64,000 bases of DNA from Massilia forsythiae (GTDB lineage: Bacteria; Pseudomonadota; Gammaproteobacteria; Burkholderiales; Burkholderiaceae_D). Where the stretch lies: NCBI RefSeq assembly GCF_012849555.1, contig NZ_CP051685.1, positions 3,906,001 through 3,970,000 of the forward strand, read 5' to 3'. Position 1 is the stretch's first letter; every line of letters begins with the position of its first letter. Made by a program: the position numbers and the translations under genes. Shown here piece after piece: positions 11,910 through 21,388 of the stretch. The notes beneath the pieces were generated by a model. It searched no databases and had not been told where the DNA came from. It saw only the letters and a list, made by a program, of their open reading frames with translations.

Positions 11910-12845
11910 ATGAATAAATTCGCATTCGTCTTCACCGGCCAGGGCGCGCAGGCGGTCGGCATGCTGAACGGCTTCGCCGGCAACCCGGTGGTCGAGCAGA
12001 CCGTGCAGGAAGCCTCGGACGCACTCGGCCAGGATATCGGCAAGCTGATTGCCGAAGGCCCGAAGGAAGCGCTGGACCTGACCACCAACACCCAGCCCGT
12101 GATGCTGACCGCGGCCGTGGCCGTGTACCGCGCCTGGATCGCCGCCGGCGGCCCGGCGCCGAGCCTGGTGGCCGGCCACAGCCTGGGCGAATATTCGGCG
12201 CTGGTCGCGGCCGGCGCGATCGCCTTCAAGGATGCGGTGCCGCTGGTGCGCTTCCGCGCCCAGGCGATGCAGGACGCGGTGCCGGTCGGGCAGGGCGGCA
12301 TGGCCGTCATCCTCGGCCTGCAGGCCGACGACGTGCGCGCCGTGTGTCTCGATGCGGCGCAGGGCGAGGTGGTGGAAGCGGTCAACTTCAACGAGCCGAC
12401 CCAGATCGTCATCGCCGGCCACGCCGGTGCCGTCGACCGCGCCTGCGAGCTGGCCAAGGCCAGGGGCGCCAAGCGCGCCATGAAGCTGGCGGTATCGGCA
12501 CCGTTCCACTCGTCGCTGCTGAAGCCGGCATCGGACCGCCTGTGCGACTACATGGCCGGCCTCGAATTTTCCGCGCCGCAGATCGGCTTGATCAACAACG
12601 TCGACGTGGCTATCCTGAACGATCCGGCCGCGATCAAGGACGCGCTGGTGCGCCAGGCCGCCGGTCCGGTGCGCTGGGTCGAGACGATGCAGAAGATGGC
12701 GCGCGAGGGCGTCACCCAGGTCATCGAATGCGCGCCCAGCAAGACCCTGATCGGCATGGCCAAGCGCATCGATCCGGTGTTGGTGGGCGAGGCGCTGGTC
12801 GACCAGGCGGCGCTGGAGCGCGTGCTGGCCGCCGTCAAGGCCTGA
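11910..12845 (+). CDS. fabD: Malonyl-CoA:ACP transacylase
   Basis: Loads malonyl groups onto ACP for fatty-acid elongation. 311 residues, the expected length. Visible: FVFTGQGAQAVGM near the N-terminus, the nucleophile elbow GHSLGEYSAL with Ser91, the conserved Arg in LVRFRAQAMQ (about residue 116) and the catalytic His in VSAPFHSSLL (about residue 200). The start is preceded by an AAGGAA-type ribosome site. Spacing of 33 bases from fabH and 39 to fabG supports cotranscription. Confidence 0.97.
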   Translation: MNKFAFVFTGQGAQAVGMLNGFAGNPVVEQTVQEASDALGQDIGKLIAEGPKEALDLTTNTQPVMLTAAVAVYRAWIAAGGPAPSLVAGHSLGEYSALVAAGAIAFKDAVPLVRFRAQAMQDAVPVGQGGMAVILGLQADDVRAVCLDAAQGEVVEAVNFNEPTQIVIAGHAGAVDRACELAKARGAKRAMKLAVSAPFHSSLLKPASDRLCDYMAGLEFSAPQIGLINNVDVAILNDPAAIKDALVRQAAGPVRWVETMQKMAREGVTQVIECAPSKTLIGMAKRIDPVLVGEALVDQAALERVLAAVKA

Positions 12846-12884
12846 CAGATCCGAACAGATCCCAGATACAAGTAAGGAACAACA

Positions 12885-13622
12885 ATGAACCTGCAAAACC
12901 AAGTCGCCCTCGTCACCGGCGCCTCGCGCGGCATCGGCAAGGCCATCGCACTGGAACTGGCGCGCCAGGGCGCCAAAGTGGTCGGCACCGCCACCAGCGC
13001 AGCCGGCGCCGAAGCGATCGGCGCCTACCTCGCCGAGTTCGGCGGCAAGGGCGTGGTATTGAACGTTACCGACGCCGCCCAGTGCGCGGCCGTGATCGAC
13101 GAGATCGCCAAGAGTGCCGGCGCCATCGGCATCCTGGTCAACAATGCCGGCATCACGCAAGACCAGCTGGCGATGCGCATGAAGGACGAGGAGTGGGACA
13201 ACGTGATCGCCACCAACCTCACCGCCGTCGGCCGCCTGTCGCGCGCCGTGCTGCGCGGCATGATGAAGGCGAAGCAGGGCCGCATCATCAACATCACCTC
13301 GGTGGTCGGCGCCAGCGGCAATCCGGGCCAGATGAACTATGCCGCCGCCAAGGCCGGCGTGGCCGGCATGACGCGCGCGCTGGCGCGCGAGATCGGCAGC
13401 CGCAACATCACCGTCAATTGCGTGGCACCGGGCTTCATCGACACCGACATGACCCGCGGCCTGGGCGAAGGCCAGCACGAAGCGCTGCTGACCCAGATCC
13501 CGCTGGGCCGTCTCGGCCAGCCGGAAGACATCGCCCACGCGGTGGCCTTCCTGGCCGGTCCGCAGGCCGCCTACATCACCGGTACCGAGCTGCACGTCAA
13601 CGGCGGCATGTACATGAATTGA
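12885..13622 (+). CDS. fabG: 3-oxoacyl-ACP reductase
   Basis: NADPH-dependent short-chain dehydrogenase/reductase that reduces 3-oxoacyl-ACP in the elongation cycle. 245 residues. The nucleotide-binding motif TGASRGIGKA (11-20), NNAG (86-89), and the catalytic Ser139, Tyr152 and Lys156 (in NITSVVGASG and MNYAAAKAG) are all visible. The C-terminus LHVNGGMYMN is typical. It follows fabD with a good AAGGAA ribosome site. A 149-base gap with a hairpin and a possible promoter separates it from acpP. Confidence 0.97.
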   Translation: MNLQNQVALVTGASRGIGKAIALELARQGAKVVGTATSAAGAEAIGAYLAEFGGKGVVLNVTDAAQCAAVIDEIAKSAGAIGILVNNAGITQDQLAMRMKDEEWDNVIATNLTAVGRLSRAVLRGMMKAKQGRIINITSVVGASGNPGQMNYAAAKAGVAGMTRALAREIGSRNITVNCVAPGFIDTDMTRGLGEGQHEALLTQIPLGRLGQPEDIAHAVAFLAGPQAAYITGTELHVNGGMYMN

Positions 13623-13651
13623 TGGCGGTGCTGCCCCCTTCGGAATAAAAT

Positions 13652-13680
13652 CTCGGCTTTTAGCAACCGTTTCAGCCGAG
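13652..13680 (+). terminator. Hairpin between fabG and acpP, possible attenuator
   Basis: CTCGGCT (13652-13658) pairs with AGCCGAG (13674-13680), followed by a second small dyad AGCGTC-A-GACGCT (13683-13695) and an A/T-rich stretch. No clean T-run follows, so full termination is doubtful; partial termination before acpP would fit its separate promoter. Confidence 0.35.
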
Positions 13681-13703
13681 TTAGCGTCAGACGCTGAAAA
13701 TAG

Positions 13704-13731
13704 TTTTTCATCGCGCAAACCCTGATAAAAT
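13704..13731 (+). promoter_or_regulatory. Candidate promoter for acpP
   Basis: TTTTTC (13704-13709), a 16-base spacer, then TAAAAT (13726-13731), 40 bases before the acpP ATG. A separate acpP promoter fits the high ACP demand known in other bacteria; the boxes here only partly match consensus. Confidence 0.35.
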
Positions 13732-13771
13732 GCGCGCACTTTCCGCAACACATACCTAATGGAGCCATAAC

Positions 13772-14011
13772 ATGTCGGATATCGAACAACGCGTTAAAAA
13801 AATCGTCGCTGAGCAACTGGGTGTTGCAGAAGCAGACATCAAAATCGACTCCTCGTTCGTTGACGATCTCGGCGCAGATTCGCTGGACACCGTTGAACTG
13901 GTGATGGCACTGGAAGACGAATTCGAAATGGAAATCCCGGACGAGCAGGCCGAGAAGATCACCACCGTTCGTCAAGCCATCGAGTACGCACAAGCGCACG
14001 TCAAGGCTTAA
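13772..14011 (+). CDS. acpP: Acyl carrier protein
   Basis: 79-residue acidic carrier protein of fatty-acid synthesis. Ser37 in [10 protein letters not shown] is the attachment site for 4'-phosphopantetheine, added by AcpS (encoded at 26645-27067 in this window). The sequence [16 protein letters not shown] is characteristic. The codon usage is less GC-rich than neighbouring genes, as expected for a highly expressed small protein. It is followed 25 bases later by fabF. Confidence 0.98.
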   Translation: MSDIEQRVKKIVAEQLGVAEADIKIDSSFVDDLGADSLDTVELVMALEDEFEMEIPDEQAEKITTVRQAIEYAQAHVKA

Positions 14012-14036
14012 GTTCCAAGGATTTCAGGAGAACCGC

Positions 14037-15281
14037 TTGAGTTCACGCAACCGCCGTGTCGTCGTCACCGGCCTGGGTTGCATTTCTCCGATCGGCAATA
14101 CCATTGCCGAGGCGTGGGAAGCAGCACTGGCTGGCAAGTCGGGCATTGCCAACATCACCAAGTTTGACGCCTCGTCCTTTTCGACCCGCTTCGCGGGCGA
14201 AGTGAAGAACTTCAACGTCGAGGATTACCTGCCGGGCAAGGAAGGCCGCCACATGGATGCGTTCATCCATTACGGCATGGCCGCCGGCATCCAGGCGTTG
14301 CAGGATTCGGGACTGGTCGTCACCGAGGACAATGCCGACCGTATCGGCGTGGTCGTGGGCTCGGGCATCGGCGGCCTGCCGATGATCGAAGAGACCAAGG
14401 CGGAGTACGACAGCCGCGGCCCGCGCCGCATCTCGCCGTTCTTCGTGCCGGCCTCGATCATCAACATGATCTCGGGCGACCTGTCGATCAAGTTCGGCCT
14501 GCGCGGCCCCAACCTGGCGATCGTGACGGCCTGTACCACCGGCCTGCACTGCATCGGCCAGGCGGCGCGCCTGATCGAATACGGCGACGCCGACGTGATG
14601 ATCGCCGGCGGCGCGGAATCGACCGTGTCGCCGCTGGGCCTGGGCGGCTTCGCCTCGGCGCGCGCCCTGTCGGCACGCAACGACGATCCGGCCACCGCAT
14701 CGCGTCCGTGGGACCGCGACCGCGACGGCTTCGTGCTGGGCGAGGGCGCCGGCGTGATGGTGCTGGAAGAGTACGAGCACGCCAAGGCGCGCGGCGCCAA
14801 GATCTATGCGGAAGTCGTCGGCTTCGGCATGAGTGCGGACGCCAACCACATCACCGCACCGCTGGAAGACGGCAGCGGCGCCTCGCGCTGCATGGTGTCG
14901 GCGATGCAATATGCCGGCATTAATCCGGACCAGGTGCAGTACGTGAACGCGCACGGCACTTCGACCCCGGTGGGCGATGCGGCGGAAGTGAAGGGCATCA
15001 AGCGCACCTTCGGCGACCATGCGAACAAGCTGATCGTCAATTCCACCAAGTCGATGACCGGCCACCTGCTGGGCGGCGCCGGCGGCTTGGAATCGGTGTT
15101 CACGGTGCTGGCGATCCACAATCAGGTGTCGCCGCCGACCATCAACATCTTCAACCAGGACCCGGAATGCGACCTGGACTTCTGCGCCAACACGGCGCGT
15201 GACCTGAAGATCGATTACGCGGTCAAGAACTCGTTCGGCTTCGGCGGCACCAACGGTACCCTGGTCTTCGCCAAGATCTGA
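14037..15281 (+). CDS. fabF: 3-oxoacyl-ACP synthase II
   Basis: KASII, which elongates acyl-ACP with malonyl-ACP. 414 residues. The triad is visible: Cys in [12 protein letters not shown] (about residue 164), His in [11 protein letters not shown] (about 304) and His in [15 protein letters not shown] (about 341). The start is TTG at 14037, chosen because AGGAG lies 6-7 bases upstream and the translation [13 protein letters not shown] matches the family N-terminus; no ATG or GTG fits better. A strong terminator lies 33 bases after the stop, ending the fatty-acid block. Confidence 0.96.
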   Translation: MSSRNRRVVVTGLGCISPIGNTIAEAWEAALAGKSGIANITKFDASSFSTRFAGEVKNFNVEDYLPGKEGRHMDAFIHYGMAAGIQALQDSGLVVTEDNADRIGVVVGSGIGGLPMIEETKAEYDSRGPRRISPFFVPASIINMISGDLSIKFGLRGPNLAIVTACTTGLHCIGQAARLIEYGDADVMIAGGAESTVSPLGLGGFASARALSARNDDPATASRPWDRDRDGFVLGEGAGVMVLEEYEHAKARGAKIYAEVVGFGMSADANHITAPLEDGSGASRCMVSAMQYAGINPDQVQYVNAHGTSTPVGDAAEVKGIKRTFGDHANKLIVNSTKSMTGHLLGGAGGLESVFTVLAIHNQVSPPTINIFNQDPECDLDFCANTARDLKIDYAVKNSFGFGGTNGTLVFAKI

Positions 15282-15313
15282 ATCAAGCGACGACTTGTAG
15301 GTCTGAACTACGC

Positions 15314-15352
15314 AACGCCCGCTCCTGTCAAAGGAGCGGGCGTTTGTTTTTC
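15314..15352 (+). terminator. Intrinsic terminator after fabF
   Basis: A perfect 13-bp stem (AACGCCCGCTCCT, 15314-15326, with AGGAGCGGGCGTT, 15332-15344), a 5-base loop and a T-rich tail (TGTTTTTC). Confidence 0.92.
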
Positions 15353-15362
15353 TACGGCCGTT

Positions 15363-15414
15363 TTTGCAGCCCTGCTTTGCAGCCCTGGTTTGCAGCCCTG
15401 ATTTACAGCCTTGT
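15363..15414. repeat. Four tandem 13-bp repeats
   Basis: TTTGCAGCCCTG plus one variable base, three near-perfect copies (15363-15375, 15376-15388, 15389-15401) and a fourth degenerate copy TTTACAGCCTTGT (15402-15414). They lie between the fabF terminator and the next gene. Function unknown; copy number may vary between strains. Confidence 0.8.
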
Positions 15415-15467
15415 TTTCGCCGCGCTTCACCGCGCTGCGGCCTCGCTTCCTTTCATCAGGATCTCCC

Positions 15468-15950
15468 ATGTCGATCGCGGTTTCCGTCGTTGTCGCGCCT
15501 TCGCGCATCCATCGCCTGTTGCTCGGCGGCTGTGCCCTGGTGCAGCTGGGAACGGCCTTCGCCACGGGGCCGTTGGCCTCCGGGAAGGTGCTGGGTGCAC
15601 CCTGGATTGCCCTGTTGCCTTCGCTCGGGGCGGCGCTGTTTGCGTTGGCCGTGGCGCGCCGTCCAAAGACGCACCGGATTGATATTTCTGGAACCGGCGA
15701 CCTACGCGTGACGGTACAACAGGACGTGGGCGCAGCGAGCGTGGACGGCGCCGCGGCAAGCTTGCTGCCGGGCTCGGTCGTGTGGCCGGTGCTGGTCGTG
15801 CTGCGCTACGGCGTCCCCGGCGCACCGGCGTCGACCTTGCCGGTGTGGCGCGACAGCGTCGATGCGGCGGGCTGGCGTGCGCTGGCGGTCGCGCTCGCCG
15901 TAATCGGACGCCGTACCGATGCCGGGATGGCGTCCGACAAAATACGATGA
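15468..15950 (+). CDS. YgfX/CptA-like small membrane protein
   Basis: 160 residues. The N-terminal third has two closely spaced hydrophobic segments (about 15-33 and 36-55, separated by a short turn containing GPLASGK), followed by a soluble region. The late segment LPVWRDSVDAAGWRALAVAL resembles the LWRDSxxxxxWRxLRRxL ending of the YgfX/CptA family, whose E. coli member is encoded beside sdhE. The assignment rests on this pattern and is moderate. Start chosen at ATG 15468 with AGGAT upstream; the frame is open 19 codons further. An ATGA overlap at 15947 lets a longer reading of rpoE begin at its stop, so coupling with rpoE is possible. Confidence 0.55.
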   Translation: MSIAVSVVVAPSRIHRLLLGGCALVQLGTAFATGPLASGKVLGAPWIALLPSLGAALFALAVARRPKTHRIDISGTGDLRVTVQQDVGAASVDGAAASLLPGSVVWPVLVVLRYGVPGAPASTLPVWRDSVDAAGWRALAVALAVIGRRTDAGMASDKIR

Positions 15951-16021
15951 ACTTATGTAGCGGGCCGACTCTTAGGGTAATAGGGCGCCTCGCCAACGAC
16001 GCAGCCAACGGGACCTGTTCA

Positions 16022-16624
16022 GTGACGACCGAACGCGAGTGTGATCAATTGTTGGTCGAGCGCGTCCAGGCTGGCGAGCGCCGGGCGTTCGATCTGCTGG
16101 TGGCGAAGTACCAGCGCCGCCTGATGCGGCTGGTGTCGCGCCTCGTGCACGATCCGGCCGAGGCGGAAGACGTGGTGCAGGAAACCTTCATCAAGGCGTT
16201 CCGCGCACTGCGCCACTTCCGCGGCGATTCCGCGTTCTATACCTGGTTGTACCGGATCGGCATCAACACAGCGAAGAATTTCCTGGTCACGCAGGGCCGG
16301 CGCGCACCGACGTCGACCGAAACCGATGCCGAACGCGCGGAAGGATTTGACGATGCGGACAGCTTGCGCGACATTAATACACCCGAGTCCGTATTGGCGA
16401 GCAAGCAGATCGCGTACACGGTCAATGCCGCGATGGAGGCATTGCCGCTGGAATTGCGGACGGCAATCGTCCTGCGCGAGATCGAAGGTTTGAGTTACGA
16501 AGAAATATCTGAAGTGATGGCGTGTCCAATCGGTACAGTGCGCAGTCGGATTTTCCGGGCGCGTGAAGTCATTGCCGAAAAATTGCGGCCCTTGCTCGAC
16601 ATCTCGGCGGAAAAACGCCGCTGA
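16022..16624 (+). CDS. rpoE: RNA polymerase sigma-E factor
   Basis: ECF sigma factor controlling the envelope-stress response. 200 residues from GTG 16022. Region 2 is visible as VARDPAE-type LVHDPAEAEDVVQETFIKAF and TWLYRIGINTAKN, the linker carries QGRRAPTSTET, and region 4 carries LREIEGLSYEEISEVM and GTVRSRIFRARE. GTG 16022 is chosen because the family begins just before ERExDQxLVERVQ; an ATG at 15947 overlapping the upstream stop would add 25 residues. Followed by rseA and mucD, the standard regulon-control neighbours. Confidence 0.93.
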   Translation: MTTERECDQLLVERVQAGERRAFDLLVAKYQRRLMRLVSRLVHDPAEAEDVVQETFIKAFRALRHFRGDSAFYTWLYRIGINTAKNFLVTQGRRAPTSTETDAERAEGFDDADSLRDINTPESVLASKQIAYTVNAAMEALPLELRTAIVLREIEGLSYEEISEVMACPIGTVRSRIFRAREVIAEKLRPLLDISAEKRR

Positions 16625-16871
16625 GAAGGCAGGACGTCGGGCGCGGGCCGCCGGTGGGGGAAGGCGCAGCATGGCTGGACTGCGTGCGTACGCCGGCAAT
16701 GATCGATATTGACAGGGATCGAGGAAAACCGTGGCAAGCGCTGGCGATGATGGCTGGAGCGGCCAATCCGGGAATCGCCGCCGCGCCGAATGGGGCGCGG
16801 CGCCGGTTCCGGCATTTCCGCCAGCACCGCAGCAGGATGATACCTTGATGACCCGACGTAATGGAACGACC

Positions 16872-17174
16872 ATGGACACGAACAAAAAGAATCGCGAACA
16901 CATCTCGGCCTTCGGCGACGGCGAGATCGGCGCTGCCGACCTGGAGCTGGCGCTGGCGGCTCTCGACCTGCCCGAGGGCCGCCAGGCCTGGGAGTTGTAC
17001 CACCATATCGGCGACGTGTTGCGCGCCCAGGCCACGCCGGACCTGTCCTCCGGCTTCGGTGCATGCCTGGCCGAAAAACTGGCCGCCGAACCGCTGCCGG
17101 GCAAGCGCGCAGCGGCAGCCGCGTCCGGACTGGCCGCGGAGCAGACGGACATCGCCGCCGCCGGGCAGCGCTGA
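16872..17174 (+). CDS. rseA: RseA-like anti-sigma-E factor, short form
   Basis: Anti-sigma factor that normally sequesters sigma-E at the inner membrane until cleaved by DegS/RseP-type proteases. 100 residues. The N-terminal sigma-binding part is clear: KKNREHISAFGDGEIG (about residues 4-19) and AWELYHHIGDVLRAQ (about 41-55). It then runs into an Ala-rich end and stops. There is no transmembrane segment and no periplasmic domain, and none appears in the other frames downstream. Start ATG 16872 matches the family N-terminus MDxNKKNRE. Either this lineage uses a soluble form or the gene is truncated. No rseB lies between it and mucD. Confidence 0.75.
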   Translation: MDTNKKNREHISAFGDGEIGAADLELALAALDLPEGRQAWELYHHIGDVLRAQATPDLSSGFGACLAEKLAAEPLPGKRAAAAASGLAAEQTDIAAAGQR

Positions 17175-17431
17175 GCGGGCGAGCGCCGTTGCCATCTCCA
17201 GCCGGGTGCGCCGGATGCGCGCTGCGCATCCATGCGGCGGCCTGGCGATCTTGCCGGCAGGCGGCCTCGCCGCCATACATCTTCCCAGACGTCTTGCGCC
17301 GCATATCGCGGCGCCGCCGGCCACCCGGTGCCGGAGCGGCGCACGCGTGTTCCGTGCCAACGCGACAATATTGCTCTTTTGCCTTACCATGGAGTGACTA
17401 CAGCCTTCAACTTGCCCTTACCGATTAAGTC

Positions 17432-18895
17432 ATGACCAGTAAAACTGCCAGCACCATCCTGTCGGCCCTCCTGTTCGCGGGCGCGGGCCTCGCGTTTTCC
17501 CCGGCGGCCCTGGCCGCTCCCGTCGCCACCGGCACCGTCGCCGGCCTGCCGGATTTCGCCGACCTGGTCGACCGGGTCGGCCCGGCGGTGGTCAACATCC
17601 GCACCACCGAGCGCGTGCGCCTGGGCCAGGGCGGCGCCGGCGCAGGTGGTGATGAGGAAATGCAGGAATTCCTGCGCCGCTTCTTCGGCGGCCAGATGGC
17701 GCCGCGCGGGCGCCGCGGCGCGCCCCAGCAGCAACAGGAAGAAGAACAGGTGCAGCGCGGCGTCGGTTCCGGCTTCATCATTTCCGAGGACGGCTACGTG
17801 CTGACCAATGCCCACGTGGTCGAAGGCGCCGACGAAGTCACTGTGACGCTGACCGACCGCCGCGAATTCAAGGCCAAGGTGCTGGGCGCCGACCGCCGCA
17901 GCGACGTGGCCCTGCTGAAGGTCGAGGGCCGCAACCTGCCGTTCGTGCGCACCGGCGATTCCAATAAGATCCGCGTCGGCGAATGGGTGATTGCGATCGG
18001 TTCGCCGTTCAACCTGGAAAATACGGTCACCGCCGGCATCATCTCGGCCAAGCAGCGCGATACCGGCGAATACCTGCCGCTGATCCAGAGCGACGTCGCG
18101 GTCAACCCCGGCAACTCGGGCGGCCCGCTGATCAATATGCGCGGCGAGGTCATCGGCATCAATTCGCAGATCGCGACCCTGTCCGGCGCCTACAACGGCA
18201 TCTCGTTCGCCGTGCCGATCGACGAGGTGCTGCGCGTGTCCGACCAGATCCGCAAGACCGGCAAGGTCACGCGCGGGCGCCTGGGCGTGCAGATCAGCGA
18301 AGTCACGCGCGACGTCGCCGAATCGCTCGGCCTGGGCCGCGCGCGCGGCGCCGAGGTGGCGATGGTCGAGCCGGGCGGCCCGGCCGACAAGGCCGGCGTC
18401 AAGGTCGGCGACATCATCCTGAAGTTCAACGGCGCCGATATCGAGAAGAGCACCGACCTGCCGCGCCAGGTGGGCGCTTCGGCCGTCGGCAGCCGCGCCA
18501 ACGTCAGCGTGTGGCGCCGCGGCAGCCAGATCGAACTGCCGGTGACCATCGTCGAGCTGCAGGAAGAAAAATCGCCGGGCGCGCGCCCGACGCCGAAGAA
18601 GCCGGCGCCCGAGCAGGCGCCCAACGCGCTCGGCCTGCACGTGTCCGACCTGTCGGCGGCGCAGAAGCGCGATTTGAAGATCGACGCCGGCGTGATGGTC
18701 GACGCCGCCGAAGGCCGCGCAGCCTCGGCCGGCATCCGCCAGGGCGATATGGTGCTGCAGATGAACAATGTCGAGATCACCGGCGCGGCCCAGTTCAACG
18801 GCCTGGTGGCCAGGCTCGATCCGAAGAAGCCGGTGGCCCTGCTGGTGCGGCGCGAAAACGCGTCGCAGTACCTGGTCATCAAGCCGCGTTCCTGA
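17432..18895 (+). CDS. mucD: Periplasmic serine endoprotease MucD/DegP (HtrA family)
   Basis: Do-type protease/chaperone that degrades misfolded periplasmic proteins. 487 residues, with an N-terminal signal peptide (hydrophobic stretch about 8-25, then ALAA at about 26-29). The catalytic triad is visible: His128 in LTNAHVVEG, Asp158 in RRSDVALLK and Ser229 in NPGNSGGPL. Two PDZ domains follow (about 285-375 and 395-485). A Gln/Glu-rich insert (about 98-108) lies in the LA-loop region. Its place after rpoE-rseA matches the Pseudomonas/Burkholderia mucD arrangement, and sigma-E control is likely. The Shine-Dalgarno is weak. Confidence 0.95.
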   Translation: MTSKTASTILSALLFAGAGLAFSPAALAAPVATGTVAGLPDFADLVDRVGPAVVNIRTTERVRLGQGGAGAGGDEEMQEFLRRFFGGQMAPRGRRGAPQQQQEEEQVQRGVGSGFIISEDGYVLTNAHVVEGADEVTVTLTDRREFKAKVLGADRRSDVALLKVEGRNLPFVRTGDSNKIRVGEWVIAIGSPFNLENTVTAGIISAKQRDTGEYLPLIQSDVAVNPGNSGGPLINMRGEVIGINSQIATLSGAYNGISFAVPIDEVLRVSDQIRKTGKVTRGRLGVQISEVTRDVAESLGLGRARGAEVAMVEPGGPADKAGVKVGDIILKFNGADIEKSTDLPRQVGASAVGSRANVSVWRRGSQIELPVTIVELQEEKSPGARPTPKKPAPEQAPNALGLHVSDLSAAQKRDLKIDAGVMVDAAEGRAASAGIRQGDMVLQMNNVEITGAAQFNGLVARLDPKKPVALLVRRENASQYLVIKPRS

Positions 18896-18899
18896 CGCG

Positions 18900-19220
18900 G
18901 TGGGGGTGCCTCTGCGCGACACCGTGGCCGGGGAGGGCGGCGCTGCACACGGTGGCGCCGCGGCGGCGTTCACGCTGTATTCGCGCAACTGGTGCCACCT
19001 GTGCGACGACATGCTGGCCGCGCTGCACGCCTTCATGGCGCGCCGGGACCGGCCCTGTACGGTCGACGTGATCGACATCGATGCCGATCCGGCCCTGGCG
19101 GCGCGCTTCGACGAACTGGTGCCGGTGCTGTACGGCGATCCGGCCGGCCCGGAAATCTGCCACTACTTCCTCGACGAAGCCGCGCTGCGCCGTCATCTGG
19201 GCCTGCCCGCCGGCGCATGA
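18900..19220 (+). CDS. Glutaredoxin-like thiol protein
   Basis: About 106 residues with a thioredoxin fold start FTLYSRNWCHLCDDMLA. The CxxC pair (Cys-His-Leu-Cys) is the redox site, and VDVIDIDADPALAARFDELVPVLY matches the rest of the DUF836/glutaredoxin family. The gene between mucD and lepA is common in betaproteobacteria. The start is uncertain: there is no ATG near the conserved part, and in-frame GTG codons at 18900, 18906 and 18924 are all possible. Position 18900 is only 4 bases after the mucD stop, suggesting coupling. Physiological substrate unknown. Confidence 0.75.
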   Translation: MGVPLRDTVAGEGGAAHGGAAAAFTLYSRNWCHLCDDMLAALHAFMARRDRPCTVDVIDIDADPALAARFDELVPVLYGDPAGPEICHYFLDEAALRRHLGLPAGA

Positions 19221-19590
19221 GCGGCACCATGTGTCGCATTGAGGCCACCTCTCCCCATCCCGGATGGTCTTGGCACTGTGCAATAGTCTTCCATACAGCG
19301 CCGCCTGCGTTCGAGGAATGAACCGACACGGCCGCCTACGGCGATCGCCGCCCACATTCCGGGCTTTCTGCTTCGAAATCCGTTAAAATGGAAAGCTTGG
19401 GAGCGTATTTGCAGGCGTAAAACGTGCTGGCGTAAAACAGCACCGCCGCTACACCGCTCTCCACAGGCGCTTGCCCGGGCTCGCCCGCAGCAGCGCTTTT
19501 TTCGCGTTCTTCGCGCTCTTTCAGATAGTCGCCGGCCGCCTGCGTGCCGGCCTGGCCGCGTGCCGCTCTTTTTGGTTTTGAGTTTTGTTA
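19221..19590. other. Intergenic region before lepA
   Basis: 370 bases without a supportable gene. A TAAAAT (19384-19389) could be a -10 box, but no matching -35 box is evident. The last 30 bases are T-rich, and the lepA start has only a weak ribosome site. Confidence 0.4.
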
Positions 19591-21384
19591 ATGAAAAACA
19601 TACGTAACTTTTCCATCATCGCCCACATCGACCACGGCAAATCGACCCTGGCGGACCGCATCATCCAGCTGTGCGGTGGCTTGTCCGAGCGCGAAATGGA
19701 CGCGCAGGTGCTCGACTCGATGGACCTGGAGCGCGAGCGCGGCATCACCATCAAGGCCCAGACCGCGGCCCTGCAATACAAGGCGCGTGACGGCGAGGTC
19801 TACAACCTGAACCTGATCGATACCCCCGGCCACGTCGACTTCAGCTATGAAGTCTCGCGTTCGCTGTCGGCCTGCGAAGGCGCGCTGCTGGTGGTCGACG
19901 CCTCCCAGGGCGTGGAAGCGCAAACGGTGGCCAACTGCTACACCGCGCTCGACCTGGGCGTGGAAGTGGTGCCGATCCTGAACAAGATCGACCTGCCGCA
20001 CGCCGACCCGGACAATGCCAAGAAAGAGATCGAGGACGTCATCGGCATCGACGCCAGCGACGCCACCACCTGCTCGGCCAAGACCGGCCTGGGCGTGGAA
20101 GACGTGCTGGAAACCCTGATCGCCAGGGTGCCGCCGCCCGAGGGCGACCCGGACGCGCCGCTGCAGGCGCTGATCGTCGACTCGTGGTACGACCCGTACG
20201 TGGGCGTGGTGATGCTGGTGCGCGTGGTCAACGGCACCCTGCGTCCGAAAGACAAGATCCTCCTGATGGCCACCGAATCGGTGAACCTGGTCGAGAACAT
20301 CGGCGTCTTCACGCCGCGCTCGGTGTCGCTGCCGGAACTGAAGGCGGGGCAAGTCGGCTTCATCATCGCCGGCATCAAGGAATTGACGGCGGCCAAGGTC
20401 GGCGATACCGTCACCCTGGCCAACAAACCGGCGCCGGCGCCGCTGCCGGGCTTCAAGGAAGTCCAGCCGCAGGTGTTCGCCGGCCTGTTCCCGGTGGAGG
20501 CCAACCAGTACGACGCGCTGCGCGATTCGCTGGAAAAGCTCAAGTTGAACGACGCCGCCCTGATGTACGAACCGGAAGTGTCACAGGCGCTCGGCTTCGG
20601 CTTCCGCTGCGGCTTCCTGGGCCTGCTGCACATGGAGATCGTGCAGGAGCGCCTGGAGCGCGAATTCGACATGGACCTGATCACCACCGCGCCGACCGTG
20701 GTGTACGAGGTCGAGATGCGCGACGGCAGCATCGTCCGCGTCGACAATCCGTCCAAGATGCCGGAGCCGTCCAAGATCAACGAGGTGCGCGAACCGATCG
20801 TCGACGTCAACCTGTACATGCCGCAGGAATACGTCGGCTCGGTGATGACGCTGTGTAACGGCAAGCGCGGCGTGCAGATGGACATGGCCTACCACGGCCG
20901 CCAGGTCAAGCTGCACTATGAGATTCCGATGGCCGAGATCGTGCTCGACTTCTTCGACCGCCTGAAATCGACCTCGCGCGGCTATGCCTCGATGGACTAC
21001 GAGTTCAAGGAAAACCGCGCCGCCGACGTGGTCAAGGTGGACATGCTGATCAACAGCGAAAAGGTCGATGCGCTGGCGATCATCGTGCACCGCGCCAACG
21101 CGCCGTACCGCGGGCGCCAGGTGGCCGCCAAGATGCGCGAGCTGATCCCGCGCCAGATGTTCGACGTGGCGATCCAGGCCGCCATCGGCGCGACCATCAT
21201 CTCGCGCGAAAACGTCAAGGCGCTGCGCAAGAACGTGCTGGCCAAGTGCTATGGCGGCGACGTCTCGCGCAAGAAGAAGCTGCTGGAAAAGCAAAAGGCC
21301 GGCAAGAAGCGCATGAAGCAGGTGGGCTCGGTGGAAATCCCGCAGGAAGCCTTCCTCGCCATCCTCCAAGTGGAAGACAAATAA
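19591..21384 (+). CDS. lepA: Elongation factor 4 (LepA)
   Basis: Translational GTPase that binds ribosomes and affects initiation/back-translocation under stress. 597 residues. G motifs are visible: AHIDHGKST (P-loop, about 9-17), DTPGH (about 76-80), NKID (about 130-133) and the C-terminal LepA-specific region ending in [16 protein letters not shown] (about 560-575). ATG 19591 starts [17 protein letters not shown], the normal N-terminus; a TTG two codons upstream is less likely. lepB begins 4 bases after the stop, so they form an operon, as in many bacteria. Confidence 0.97.
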   Translation: MKNIRNFSIIAHIDHGKSTLADRIIQLCGGLSEREMDAQVLDSMDLERERGITIKAQTAALQYKARDGEVYNLNLIDTPGHVDFSYEVSRSLSACEGALLVVDASQGVEAQTVANCYTALDLGVEVVPILNKIDLPHADPDNAKKEIEDVIGIDASDATTCSAKTGLGVEDVLETLIARVPPPEGDPDAPLQALIVDSWYDPYVGVVMLVRVVNGTLRPKDKILLMATESVNLVENIGVFTPRSVSLPELKAGQVGFIIAGIKELTAAKVGDTVTLANKPAPAPLPGFKEVQPQVFAGLFPVEANQYDALRDSLEKLKLNDAALMYEPEVSQALGFGFRCGFLGLLHMEIVQERLEREFDMDLITTAPTVVYEVEMRDGSIVRVDNPSKMPEPSKINEVREPIVDVNLYMPQEYVGSVMTLCNGKRGVQMDMAYHGRQVKLHYEIPMAEIVLDFFDRLKSTSRGYASMDYEFKENRAADVVKVDMLINSEKVDALAIIVHRANAPYRGRQVAAKMRELIPRQMFDVAIQAAIGATIISRENVKALRKNVLAKCYGGDVSRKKKLLEKQKAGKKRMKQVGSVEIPQEAFLAILQVEDK

Positions 21385-21388
21385 CAAC

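Noticed and set aside
10746..13751. Very long minus-strand open frame (about 1000 codons) opposite fabH-fabD-fabG
   Set aside because: It is a GC-rich antisense shadow: it is rich in His/Arg/Gly/Ala with no recognisable domain, while the plus strand holds four well-identified genes.
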